From an uncultured Thiohalocapsa sp. (lineage in GTDB: Bacteria > Pseudomonadota > Gammaproteobacteria > Chromatiales > Chromatiaceae), in the NCBI RefSeq assembly GCF_913062725.1, contig NZ_CAJXWY010000014.1:1-64000 (forward strand): 64,000 bases of DNA, in the 5' to 3' direction. How positions within the stretch are numbered: the stretch's first letter is position 1; each line of letters begins with the position of its first letter. Below, piece by piece: positions 18,637 to 26,720 of the stretch. The translations under genes were made by a program, and so were the position numbers. The notes below the pieces were generated by a model, which saw only the letters and a list, made by a program, of their open reading frames with translations, was not told the origin of the DNA and did no database searches.

Positions 18637-20421
18637 TCAATCCCTGTTGTTCCAGTCGACCGGGCTGTCGTCACGCGGATGCTCGGGCAGTGCGGCGCCC
18701 TCCTTCGGCACCGCATGTCGTCGACGCTGCAGCCGCAGTAACCATTCCCAGACGACACCGCGCGGCGGACTCGCGCCATGCAGCACGTAAGTGAGCGCAT
18801 GCAGGTTCTGCAATGTCCACAGCATACTCGAGCGCGCACCACTGCGACCGCAGAACAACAGCTCGTCACCTTCGCGTAAACGATCATCGAGATCGGGCAG
18901 CAGGGTGCGGCCGTGCTCGCGGCGGCGCATGAGCACGACCGCCGGCAGCCGGCAGCCGCGATCACGCGGGTCGCGCACCAGGTCTTCGATCTTCGGCAGC
19001 GGCTCCTGTGGCCGCAGCCGCAGCAGTGCGTAGGCATCGTCGGCGTCGATGCGCACCTGCCAGACCTCCGGCACTTGATCTTGCACGAGTGCGGTGATTC
19101 GGGCGATGAGCTCGCAGGCCCAGGCGTCGTCCTCGAAGCGGGCGTCGTGCACGAACTCCGTCAGCAGCGGTGTGCCCAGCAGGACCCGGATGCGGTTCGC
19201 CACGATCAGGCTCGGGTGCATGATGATGTCCGCATCCACGGCATCGAACAGTTGCCGATTCATTAGCTGGTTCTCCCGCAGCACGGTGAAGAGCCCGGGA
19301 TTCAGCGCCTTGGCGGTCATGACGATGCTCAGGTTGTTGGCGTCGTTGTCGGTGCCGGCGATGATGCCGACGGCGCGGTGGATCGCCGCCTGCTCCAGGG
19401 TGTGGGCCTCTGTGCCCGGGCCGTGCACCAGGGCACAGTCGGGCTGGTCGGTGCGCTCCGGATGCGCCTCGATCACCACCAGCTCGAGATCCTGCTGCCT
19501 GAGGTGGTTGTAGAGCGCCTTGCCGAAACGGCCATAGCCGCAGATGACCCAGAGTCCATGCGTCGGCGGATGGGCCGACTCGCGCAGCGGGCTGCCGCGC
19601 AGCTCGCCGAGCCAGTCCGATAACAGGGTCAGACAGGGTGCCTGCAGCGCCGTGGCGAAATAGCTGGCGAAGGTATCGAAGGGGTCATAGATGTGATCGG
19701 TCCCGAAGGAGGCCATGTTGGCCTCGATCTCGTGGGAATCGGCGCGGCAGATGACCTGAGCACCCGGCTGCAGCAGTTTCGCGGCGAGGGCCACCCGCAG
19801 ATTGACCTCGTTGTCCGAGGTCAGCGCGAGCACGCCGCGGCAGTTCGGCAGTCGCAGCCCCGCCAGCAGCAGGGCGTCGGGGTGGCGTACATCGGCGTGC
19901 AGCGCCGGGACGTATTCGCGCAGGCTCTCGAGCTTCAGCAGGTTCACGCGCTCCGCGCTGCTGTCGAGCACCACCGCGCGCTGGCCCCGATCGGTCAAGG
20001 CCCGCACCAGACCGCTACCGGTCTGGCCGTAGCCGCAGATCAGGTAGAAAGGGTCGGGGATGTTGCGCACGCGCCGGCCGAAGCGCCCTTCCCGGATGGC
20101 CCGCTGCAGGGTCTTGTCTTGCAGCAGCGCGATGAGGGAGCCGATGGAATAGAGCCAGACGATGACCGTCGCATAGACGCAGAAGGTCACCCAGATGCGC
20201 TGGGCGCCGGTGAGCGGATACGGGATCTCGCCGAAACCGATGGTGGTTGCCGTGTAGCTGACGAAATAGAAGGCATCGAAGAAGCTCAGATGCACGGTGT
20301 TGCCCGCCGTGTCCTCGCCGGGGATCGCCACCAGCCCGGTCATGGCCACCGTGTAGGTCACCAGCAGCGCGAGCAGCGGCGCCCGCATGCGCCGGAAGAT
20401 CAGAAAGACGATGTTGTCCAT
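18637..20421 (-). CDS. Potassium-channel-like protein with two RCK/TrkA-N domains
   Basis: The 594-residue protein has an N-terminal two-helix ion channel module. Its pore loop carries the filter TTIGFGE (59-65), a variant of TVGYG. Two NAD-binding regulator-of-K+-conductance units follow: YLICGYGQTGSG at about 126 and LWVICGYGRFGKA at about 290. A TrkA-C-like part with GDELLFCG ends the regulatory region. It is expected to be a gated K+ channel in the inner membrane. The small membrane protein at 20480-20887 is just upstream on the same strand, 58 bases away, and likely co-transcribed. Confidence 0.88.
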   Translation of the reverse strand: MDNIVFLIFRRMRAPLLALLVTYTVAMTGLVAIPGEDTAGNTVHLSFFDAFYFVSYTATTIGFGEIPYPLTGAQRIWVTFCVYATVIVWLYSIGSLIALLQDKTLQRAIREGRFGRRVRNIPDPFYLICGYGQTGSGLVRALTDRGQRAVVLDSSAERVNLLKLESLREYVPALHADVRHPDALLLAGLRLPNCRGVLALTSDNEVNLRVALAAKLLQPGAQVICRADSHEIEANMASFGTDHIYDPFDTFASYFATALQAPCLTLLSDWLGELRGSPLRESAHPPTHGLWVICGYGRFGKALYNHLRQQDLELVVIEAHPERTDQPDCALVHGPGTEAHTLEQAAIHRAVGIIAGTDNDANNLSIVMTAKALNPGLFTVLRENQLMNRQLFDAVDADIIMHPSLIVANRIRVLLGTPLLTEFVHDARFEDDAWACELIARITALVQDQVPEVWQVRIDADDAYALLRLRPQEPLPKIEDLVRDPRDRGCRLPAVVLMRRREHGRTLLPDLDDRLREGDELLFCGRSGARSSMLWTLQNLHALTYVLHGASPPRGVVWEWLLRLQRRRHAVPKEGAALPEHPRDDSPVDWNNRD

Positions 20422-20479
20422 GGGCGGGCGGACAGCGGAGGGTGTTGAGGCGAGGGGCAGAGGCCGCCGTGGGCCGCGA

Positions 20480-20887
20480 TCAGCGACGCAGCATCACCGT
20501 CTCGACGATCAGCAACACCACGGAGACCACATTGGCCACAACCGCACCCACCGCCAGGGAGACCACGCTCGCGAGGGCATGCGGCGTGAAGCCCGCCGCC
20601 GTGCCGTGCGCGGCGATGGTCCAGACCAGCGCACCGGCGATGAGCTGTAACATGGCCACCAGGCTGGTGGCCAAGAGCACGGCACCCATCTGTGTGCGAT
20701 CGCCGAGCTTTAGCACCGTAGCAATGGCATTCACCACCACCACCGCGGCGAACTCCCACACGTGGTGATGGCCCGGCTCGTCGATGTCGCCGAAGACGAA
20801 GCCGACGTTCAGGGTCAGGGCCAGGAGAATGAAAAAACCGAAGACGACCTTTTCCGGATTCACCTGTTTACTCCAATCAGACAACAT
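20480..20887 (-). CDS. Small integral membrane protein, DUF6394-like
   Basis: The 135-residue product starts at ATG 20887 (MLSDWSKQVNPEKVVFGFF). It has about four hydrophobic helices, a short charged motif after the first one (GDIDEPGHHHVWEF) and a conserved-looking LGDRTQMGAVLLATSLVA. From memory this resembles the DUF6394 family, found next to TrkA-N channel genes; the family name should be confirmed. The position directly upstream of the channel gene suggests an accessory or modulating subunit. Longer upstream starts would add a Cys/Arg-rich stretch and are rejected. Confidence 0.75.
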   Translation of the reverse strand: MLSDWSKQVNPEKVVFGFFILLALTLNVGFVFGDIDEPGHHHVWEFAAVVVVNAIATVLKLGDRTQMGAVLLATSLVAMLQLIAGALVWTIAAHGTAAGFTPHALASVVSLAVGAVVANVVSVVLLIVETVMLRR

Positions 20888-21065
20888 GGCCCGGACAGCA
20901 TGACCCGGACAACATGACCCAGCGCGCCCCGTGCTGCACGGGCCGACCGCGCGACCCCAGCGTGGGCCGCGCCGACGCAAGCCGCGCCAGTGAGGCGGCG
21001 CATCATCGGCGCAGCGGTGGGGCGATTGCAACCATCGCCGTGCACAGACCACAGGACATCGCAGC

Positions 21066-22043
21066 ATGACACAACAGCGCCCCCCGGCCGGCAGTAGCAC
21101 CCCCGCAGCAGCGCAACTGCCGCCGGCACTCTCGGCACCGCTGGCGCAGCTTCACACCCGCAGCGCCGGGCGCATCGCCTACTACGCTGACACCACGGCC
21201 GACGGCCGGCCACTGCTGCTGGTTCACAGCATCAATGCGGCCCCCAGCAGCTTCGAGGTCAGGCCGCTGTTCGAGCACTTCCGCGGCGAACGCCCGGTCT
21301 ATAGCATCGAGCTGCCGGGATTCGGGCAGTCCGAGCGCAGCGACCGCGTCTATTCTCCGGCCCTGTACGCCGACGCCATCGGCGCCGTGCTGGCGCAGGT
21401 CATCGGCCGGCCCGCGGACGTGCTGGCACTGTCGCTGAGCGCGGAATTCGCCGCTCGCGCCGCACTGGCGGCACCCGAGGCCGTGGCCTCGCTGGTGTTG
21501 ATCTCACCGACGGGCTTCAGCGCCCGCGCCATGCCGGGCCCCAACACCGGCCGCGTGGCCTATCGGGCCCTGAGCCTGCCGTTGTGGCGCCAGCGGCTGT
21601 TCGACCTGGTGGCGTCCAAGCCCAGCATCCGCTACTACCTGAGCAAATCCTTCATCGATGCGGCACCGCAGGCGCTGGTGGATTACGCCTACAGCGCCGC
21701 GCACCAGCCGGGGGCACGCTATGCGCCGCTGTATTTCCTCTCCACCCAGCTCTTCACCCGCGATGCCCTGTCGGCACTCTACGCCAAGCTCACGCAAATG
21801 CCCGTGCTCGCCATCGCCGACCGGGACCCTTATGTCACGTTCGAGCAGCTGCCTGAGTTTGCGGCGGCCCGGCCCAATTGGCGTCATGAAACATTAGCGC
21901 CGCACAAGGGCCTGCCGCACTGGGAGCACCCGCAGGCCACCTGCCGGCTGCTGGAGGCCTTCTGGCGCGGGGATCAGTCGCCGGATGGTGGCGATCAGCC
22001 GCCGCCGGAGCGACGTCCCAGCAGCAGTGCAGCCCCCAGATAG
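21066..22043 (+). CDS. Alpha/beta-fold hydrolase
   Basis: The 325-residue protein has the alpha/beta hydrolase pattern: LLLVHSINAAPSSFEVRPLFEHF (oxyanion region with HS instead of HG), PGFGQSERSD, the nucleophile-elbow region ADVLALSLSAEFAARAA, and a late Asp and His (ADRDPYVTF, HKGLPHWE). The elbow reads LSLSAE, lacking the first Gly of GxSxG, although the Ser is present. No substrate can be proposed. ATG 21066 follows an AGGA site. The 3' end overlaps the convergent small membrane gene by 49 bases. Confidence 0.85.
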   Translation: MTQQRPPAGSSTPAAAQLPPALSAPLAQLHTRSAGRIAYYADTTADGRPLLLVHSINAAPSSFEVRPLFEHFRGERPVYSIELPGFGQSERSDRVYSPALYADAIGAVLAQVIGRPADVLALSLSAEFAARAALAAPEAVASLVLISPTGFSARAMPGPNTGRVAYRALSLPLWRQRLFDLVASKPSIRYYLSKSFIDAAPQALVDYAYSAAHQPGARYAPLYFLSTQLFTRDALSALYAKLTQMPVLAIADRDPYVTFEQLPEFAAARPNWRHETLAPHKGLPHWEHPQATCRLLEAFWRGDQSPDGGDQPPPERRPSSSAAPR

Positions 22044-22258
22044 AGGGCGCCGCCGATCACCAGCGTCGCTTCGGCGGCGACGAACCAGAGGACGAACAGA
22101 AAGCCCACCTGTCCCCATTGCAGGCCGTCGCCGCCGGCGGTGGCGACCTCCCCTGGGGTCTGATGCAAGAAGGTGATGGCGGTCATGATGAACGCGATCA
22201 TCGCCGACCAGGCCATGGAGATGGCGAGCAGGGACGGGACTTTGCTGGTGCGTGGCAT
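21995..22258 (-). CDS. Small membrane protein of unknown function
   Basis: The 87-residue product has two hydrophobic helices (LLAISMAWSAMIAFIMTAITFL and GFLFVLWFVAAEATLVIGGALYLGAALLL) joined by a Gly-rich loop, and a short basic tail. It starts at ATG 22258, upstream of the hydrolase 3' end, and its last 49 bases overlap that gene on the other strand. The good membrane topology and separate promoter space support a real gene. I do not recognise the family. Confidence 0.6.
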   Translation of the reverse strand: MPRTSKVPSLLAISMAWSAMIAFIMTAITFLHQTPGEVATAGGDGLQWGQVGFLFVLWFVAAEATLVIGGALYLGAALLLGRRSGGG

Positions 22259-22392
22259 GGTTTTGGCTCGGTTGGTGACACGACGCGGCGGCGGCGCGTC
22301 GCGGTGGAGGCTGCGGGTGATTGCCGGGCGTGGAGCTTTCGGCCCCGGCGGTGCGCCGCCGACGGCGACACGCAGCAGAGGCCGAGGATCGA

Positions 22393-24102
22393 TCAGGCGA
22401 CGGACTGGGTCGCGCTTGTAGGCTCGGCGCCGGACGCCGGGGCCGCGCCATCGGCCGCACGCTCGATCTCAGTGAGGGACCAGTGCACGACGAGATTCAG
22501 CATCCGCATCGTTGCGTTGATGGACGCGAACACCTGGTTCGCGTGCACCCCGCGGGTCTTGAACTCACCACCGCGCCTGCCGCCGAAGCCACCCCCGCCG
22601 CTCGGGGCATCGGGCAATCCCGGTGCTTCGCTGCCGGGCGCCGTCGCCGGGCCGGGCGCCGGCACACCGCCGCGGTGGGCCCAGGTGATGGTGCACTCGG
22701 TCAAGGCATCGGTGCGACCGCCCTTGGGGATGCGCACTTCGTAGTCCAGCAGCCGCGGCAGGGTGAGGCCGGCGCGAGTGGTGATCTCCGCCAGCGCCCG
22801 GTTGAAGGCATCGAAGCCGCCGTTACCGCTGCCGGCGGCGGTGTGCACCGTATCGTGCAGGCGCAGCTTGATACTGGCGGTGGACTGCAGGCCCAGGCTC
22901 GAGGAGACGTTGCAGGCGAGGAGCTCGGCGTGGTTGTAATCGCTGGAGTCCAGCACCTCGGCGATGATAAACGGCAGATCCTCGAACGTGATGCGCTTCT
23001 TGGAGTCGCCGAGCTCGACGATCCGCGCCAGCACCTTGCGCTGCTGCTCCGCGGACAGCTGCACACCCAGACGCTCCAGGTTCTTCGCCAGCGAGGCCTT
23101 GCCCGCGAGCTTGCCCAGGGCATACACCCGGCGGCGGCCGAAGCGCTCCGGCGACAACCTGGTGGCGTAGAGCCCGCCCTTGTGGTCGCCGTCGGCGTGG
23201 ATGCCGGCGGTTTGGGTGAAGACATCCTCGCCGACGATGGGCGCGTTGTCGGCGATGCGCTTGCCCGAGAAGTACTGCACCAGCTCGCTGGCGCGCGCGA
23301 GGTGCTGCTCGTCGATGGACAGCGCCATGCCGAGCTGGTCGCGCAGGTTCACCACCACCTCGGCCAGTGAGGCGTTGCCCGCGCGCTCGCCCAGGCAATT
23401 GACCGTGCAGTGCACACAGGCGGCGCCGGCCTGGGCGGCCGCCACCACGTTGGCGGTGGCGAGGCCGTAGTCGTTGTGCGGATGAAAATCGAAGCGGCAG
23501 CCCGGGAAGCGGCGGATCATATCCATGATCGCCGTGAAGACACGCTCCGGGGTCATGACCCCCAGGGTGTCAGGCAACATGAAATGCTCGACGCCGCTCT
23601 CGCACAGACGCTCCATGAATGCGTAGACATAAGCGCGATCGTCGGCATAACCGTTGGACCAGTCCTCCAGGTACAAATTGACCCTGAGGCCGCGCTCGCG
23701 TGCCAGCGCCACGTTGCGCAGGATGTCACCGGCATGGGCGTCCAGCGTCTTGCGCAGCTGCGTCTCGCAGTGCTTGCGGCTGCCCTTGGCGAGGAGATTC
23801 ATGACGCCACCGCCGGCGTCCCGAATCCAGTCGATGCTCTTGCCGTCGTCGACGAACCCGAGCACCTCCACCCGGTGATCCAGGCCCTTGTCCCGCGCCC
23901 AGTCGACGATGTGCGCCACCGCCGCCTGTTCGCCGCGGGAGACACGCGCCGAGGCCACCTCGATGCGGTCGAGGCGCAACTGCTCGAGCAGTACCTGGGC
24001 GATTTGCGCCTTCTCGTCCGGCGAAAAGGCGACGCCCTGGGTCTGCTCGCCGTCGCGCAGGGTGGTATCGAGAATCAGGATTTGGCTCTGGTCGGTGCTC
24101 AT
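22393..24102 (-). CDS. Alpha-isopropylmalate/citramalate synthase-family enzyme
   Basis: The 569-residue protein is a DRE-TIM aldol-type acyltransferase: N-terminal LDTTLRDGEQTQG (12-23), the metal-site motif DFHPHNDYGLATAN, and GERAGNASLAEV. A LeuA-dimer-type regulatory domain follows. Such enzymes condense acetyl-CoA with a 2-oxo acid (2-oxoisovalerate, pyruvate or 2-oxoglutarate), so it may act in leucine or isoleucine synthesis. The sequence alone does not choose. A Gly/Pro-rich insert of about 38 residues (about 476-513) interrupts the C-terminal domain. Threonine synthase lies upstream on the same strand, which would fit a link to isoleucine supply. Confidence 0.85.
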   Translation of the reverse strand: MSTDQSQILILDTTLRDGEQTQGVAFSPDEKAQIAQVLLEQLRLDRIEVASARVSRGEQAAVAHIVDWARDKGLDHRVEVLGFVDDGKSIDWIRDAGGGVMNLLAKGSRKHCETQLRKTLDAHAGDILRNVALARERGLRVNLYLEDWSNGYADDRAYVYAFMERLCESGVEHFMLPDTLGVMTPERVFTAIMDMIRRFPGCRFDFHPHNDYGLATANVVAAAQAGAACVHCTVNCLGERAGNASLAEVVVNLRDQLGMALSIDEQHLARASELVQYFSGKRIADNAPIVGEDVFTQTAGIHADGDHKGGLYATRLSPERFGRRRVYALGKLAGKASLAKNLERLGVQLSAEQQRKVLARIVELGDSKKRITFEDLPFIIAEVLDSSDYNHAELLACNVSSSLGLQSTASIKLRLHDTVHTAAGSGNGGFDAFNRALAEITTRAGLTLPRLLDYEVRIPKGGRTDALTECTITWAHRGGVPAPGPATAPGSEAPGLPDAPSGGGGFGGRRGGEFKTRGVHANQVFASINATMRMLNLVVHWSLTEIERAADGAAPASGAEPTSATQSVA

Positions 24103-24387
24103 GGTCTCGCTCTCCGGCCCGGCATCCGGTCTTGCGGGGTATGGTGCTGGCGGCGTCCGCCGCGCCGCGGGCCGCCTTGGGAGGACGGCGCCCGGCCCTG
24201 CCCGCGGGCGTCGCCGGTCTTCGCCAATGGCGGCCGGGGAAGCGCCGACTCACCGGCGTTTACCTGCCGGGGCAGGATGCCCCGCCCTGTCCGGCGGCAC
24301 AAGCCGCCGGCGATGCGGAAACCGGGCAACGGCGATTTCCGGCGCCGTGCCATGCTTGGCCGCAATGGCCAACAACCCGCGCTCGCC

Positions 24388-25773
24388 TCACGCGGTGGCG
24401 AGGGTGGCCTCGATGTGCTCGCGCAGCGCGACATCGCTGGCCTCGAGCTCGTCACAGCGCACGGGCTTGTCCATCAGTCCGGACAAGGCCGGGGGCGGCG
24501 GCGCTTCGCGGCCGATGGCCTCGCGCACGGCCTCGTTGAACTTCGCCGGGTGCGCCGTGGCCAGCACGACGGTGTCCGGTGCATCGCGCGATGCCGCGGC
24601 ACCCACGGCGGTGTGCGGACAAAGGATGTAGCCGCTGGCGTCGAAGGTCTCACGCATCTGCGCCAGGGTGTCGGCATCGCTCACCGCGGCGGCGGCGAAA
24701 TCGGCGCGCACCTGTCCGAGGCGCTCGGGCTCGACGGTCAGCGCGCCGGTTTGCTCCAGGTCCGCCAGCTTCGCGCGCACGGCGGCGGGATCCTGGTCCA
24801 GGAGATAATACAGGTATCGCTCGAAGTTGGACGCCACCTGGATGTCCATGGCCGGGCTCAGCGTATGGAACACCTCGCCCTTGGCGTAGACACCATCGGC
24901 GACGAAGCGCGTCAAGATGTCGTTACGATTGGTGGCGATGACCAGCCGATCCACCGGCAGACCCATGCGTCTGGCCAGGTAGCCGGCGAAGACGTCGCCG
25001 AAGTTGCCGGTGGGGACCGCGAAGCTGACGCCGCGCGCCGGATCGCCGCCGGTGATTCGGCCCCAGGCGTAGAAGTAGTAGACGGTCTGCGCCAGAATCC
25101 GCAGCCAGTTGATGGAATTGACGGCGCCGAGGCAGTGTTGCGCCTTGAACTCCAGATCCTGGAACAGGGTCTTGACCAAGTGCTGGCAGTCATCGAAGGT
25201 GCCGTGCACGGCGATATTGTGCACATTGGCGTCCAGCACCGTCGTCATCTGCCGCTCCTGCACCGGCGAGACCCGGCCTTTCGGGTGCAGGATGAAGATG
25301 TTGATGCGCGGCTTGCCACGCACACCGGAGATGGCCGCGGAGCCCGTATCCCCGGACGTGGCGCCGAGGATATTGAGCCGGCCCCCGTCTCGCTCCAGCA
25401 GGTATTCGAACAGATTGCCCAGCAGTTGCAGCGCAACATCCTTGAACGCCGCCGTCGGCCCGTGGAAGAGCTCGAGATACGTGCGCCCACCGGCTTCGCG
25501 AAGGGGCGTCACCTCCGGATGCGAAAAACCGGCGTAGGACTGATTCACAAGCCGCGCGAGGTCTTCGCGTGGAATCTCGCCGCCGACGAAGGGCGTCATG
25601 ACCTCCAGCGCCAGGGCCTGGAACGGCAACTGCGACCAGTCCCGCAGCATATCGGCGCTCACCTGCGGCAGTTGCGCCGGCACCAGTAGGCCGCCGTCGG
25701 TGCCGAGCCCCATCATCAGGGCATCGGCGAAGCCGACCGGCGCGACGCCGCCGCGGGTGCTGATGTAGTGCAT
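24388..25773 (-). CDS. thrC: Threonine synthase
   Basis: The 461-residue PLP enzyme converts O-phosphohomoserine to threonine. The protein begins MHYISTRGG, typical of the long ThrC type, with the PLP lysine in HGPTAAFKDVALQ (K111) and the phosphate-binding segment ATSGDTGSAAI. ATG 25773 is preceded by GAGGAG. The frame continues upstream for 132 codons but the sequence is Arg-rich and not coding-like. The next gene on this strand, the IPMS-family synthase, is 285 bases downstream, with nothing recognisable between. Confidence 0.96.
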   Translation of the reverse strand: MHYISTRGGVAPVGFADALMMGLGTDGGLLVPAQLPQVSADMLRDWSQLPFQALALEVMTPFVGGEIPREDLARLVNQSYAGFSHPEVTPLREAGGRTYLELFHGPTAAFKDVALQLLGNLFEYLLERDGGRLNILGATSGDTGSAAISGVRGKPRINIFILHPKGRVSPVQERQMTTVLDANVHNIAVHGTFDDCQHLVKTLFQDLEFKAQHCLGAVNSINWLRILAQTVYYFYAWGRITGGDPARGVSFAVPTGNFGDVFAGYLARRMGLPVDRLVIATNRNDILTRFVADGVYAKGEVFHTLSPAMDIQVASNFERYLYYLLDQDPAAVRAKLADLEQTGALTVEPERLGQVRADFAAAAVSDADTLAQMRETFDASGYILCPHTAVGAAASRDAPDTVVLATAHPAKFNEAVREAIGREAPPPPALSGLMDKPVRCDELEASDVALREHIEATLATA

Positions 25774-26451
25774 GTAGCCTCCTCGCTGATGCGCTGGGCG
25801 GGCTCGGCGGCCAACGGCCGGGGACGGTACGAAACCCTGCAAGTTAGGCAAATCCCGCGACGGGCGCAAGCTCGGCACCCCCGCCTCAGCAAGATCGCAC
25901 TCGGGCCAGGACACTCGGGCCGGGATCGGTATCGGGCCCATCGCGTGGCATCCGATACCCCATCGGCGACGCCGCCCCGAGCGGCCTTGGGCAACATCAA
26001 GGCCTGAGCGCCGCGGACAAAATCCCTGCAGCAACGCCGGGCTCGAGGCCACACACCTTTGTTTTTCAGGTTTTTTAGAGCCACGGCAGCAGCGGGCCTG
26101 GTGGCCGGCCAGACGCGCCGGGCAGTCTCGCCCTGCCCCGGCGCATCCGCCCACTGCCACCCGCAGCAAACACGAAACCGCAACATCCGGCCAAAATAAT
26201 CATAATTATTGATTTGGCGAGCCCTGCACTGCGTCCGCCGACGTTGACACCTCATGAGTGCCAGCAACACAATGCGCCGGCAGCCATGTCCTCGCCCTGC
26301 GCGCGGTCATGGACTATGACAACAACGCTGAGGGGTCGCGCAGGCCAGCCCGTGCGCTGCGGTATTTTGTGTCGGGCCGCCATCGTCGGCCTCCCGCCGA
26401 GCGTCCACATCCAGCCAATCGATTCCTGTCTCAGAGGGAGGGACAACACCG
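25774..26451. other. 678-bp intergenic region upstream of thrC and the symporter operon
   Basis: This is the divergent promoter region of thrC (minus) and the DUF4212/symporter genes (plus). Frames in it are short or Arg/Pro-rich. It holds two AT-rich islands that stand out from the GC-rich surroundings: T-runs at about 26059-26078 and a palindromic island at 26191-26217, listed separately. The strong ribosome site GAGGGAGGGA at 26434-26443 serves the GTG start at 26452. Confidence 0.65.
26191..26217. promoter_or_regulatory. AT-rich palindromic operator-like element
   Basis: The inner palindrome is AATAAT-CATA-ATTATT (26195-26210), flanked by CCAAA and TTTGG as outer inverted arms. Its low GC content contrasts sharply with the flanks. 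It lies about 235 bases before the DUF4212 start and about 420 bases before thrC. It could be a binding site for a dimeric regulator or part of a promoter. Which gene it serves is not clear. Confidence 0.4.
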
Positions 26452-26706
26452 GTGACACCCGAAAATCGCGCCGCCTATTGGAAGGCGAATGTTCGATTAT
26501 TGTTCATTCTGCTTTTCTTTTGGTTCATCGTCTCCTATGGTCTCGGTATCATCCTGGTCGAGCCACTCAACAGCATCCAGATCGGCGGCTATCCGCTCGG
26601 CTTCTGGTTCGCACAGCAAGGCTCCATCTATGTCTTCCTGGTCCTTATCTTCATCTACGCCGCAGCCATGAACCGGCTGGACAAGAAGTTCGACGTCGAC
26701 GAGTAA
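26452..26706 (+). CDS. DUF4212 small membrane subunit of a sodium/solute symporter
   Basis: This 84-residue protein has two membrane helices (LLFILLFFWFIVSYGLGIILV and FVLVLIFIYA region) and the family-typical IGGYPLGFWFAQQGSIYVF between them. DUF4212 proteins are regularly encoded just before SSS symporters of the VC_2705 type and are thought to be their partner subunit. The start is GTG 26452 with a strong upstream GGGAGGG. The symporter gene starts 14 bases downstream. Confidence 0.93.
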   Translation: MTPENRAAYWKANVRLLFILLFFWFIVSYGLGIILVEPLNSIQIGGYPLGFWFAQQGSIYVFLVLIFIYAAAMNRLDKKFDVDE

Positions 26707-26720
26707 TGGGAGCCTGAGCC

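Noticed and set aside
26191-26217. Definite Fur box
   Set aside because: The element is AT-rich and palindromic but does not match the 19-bp Fur consensus well enough to name the regulator.
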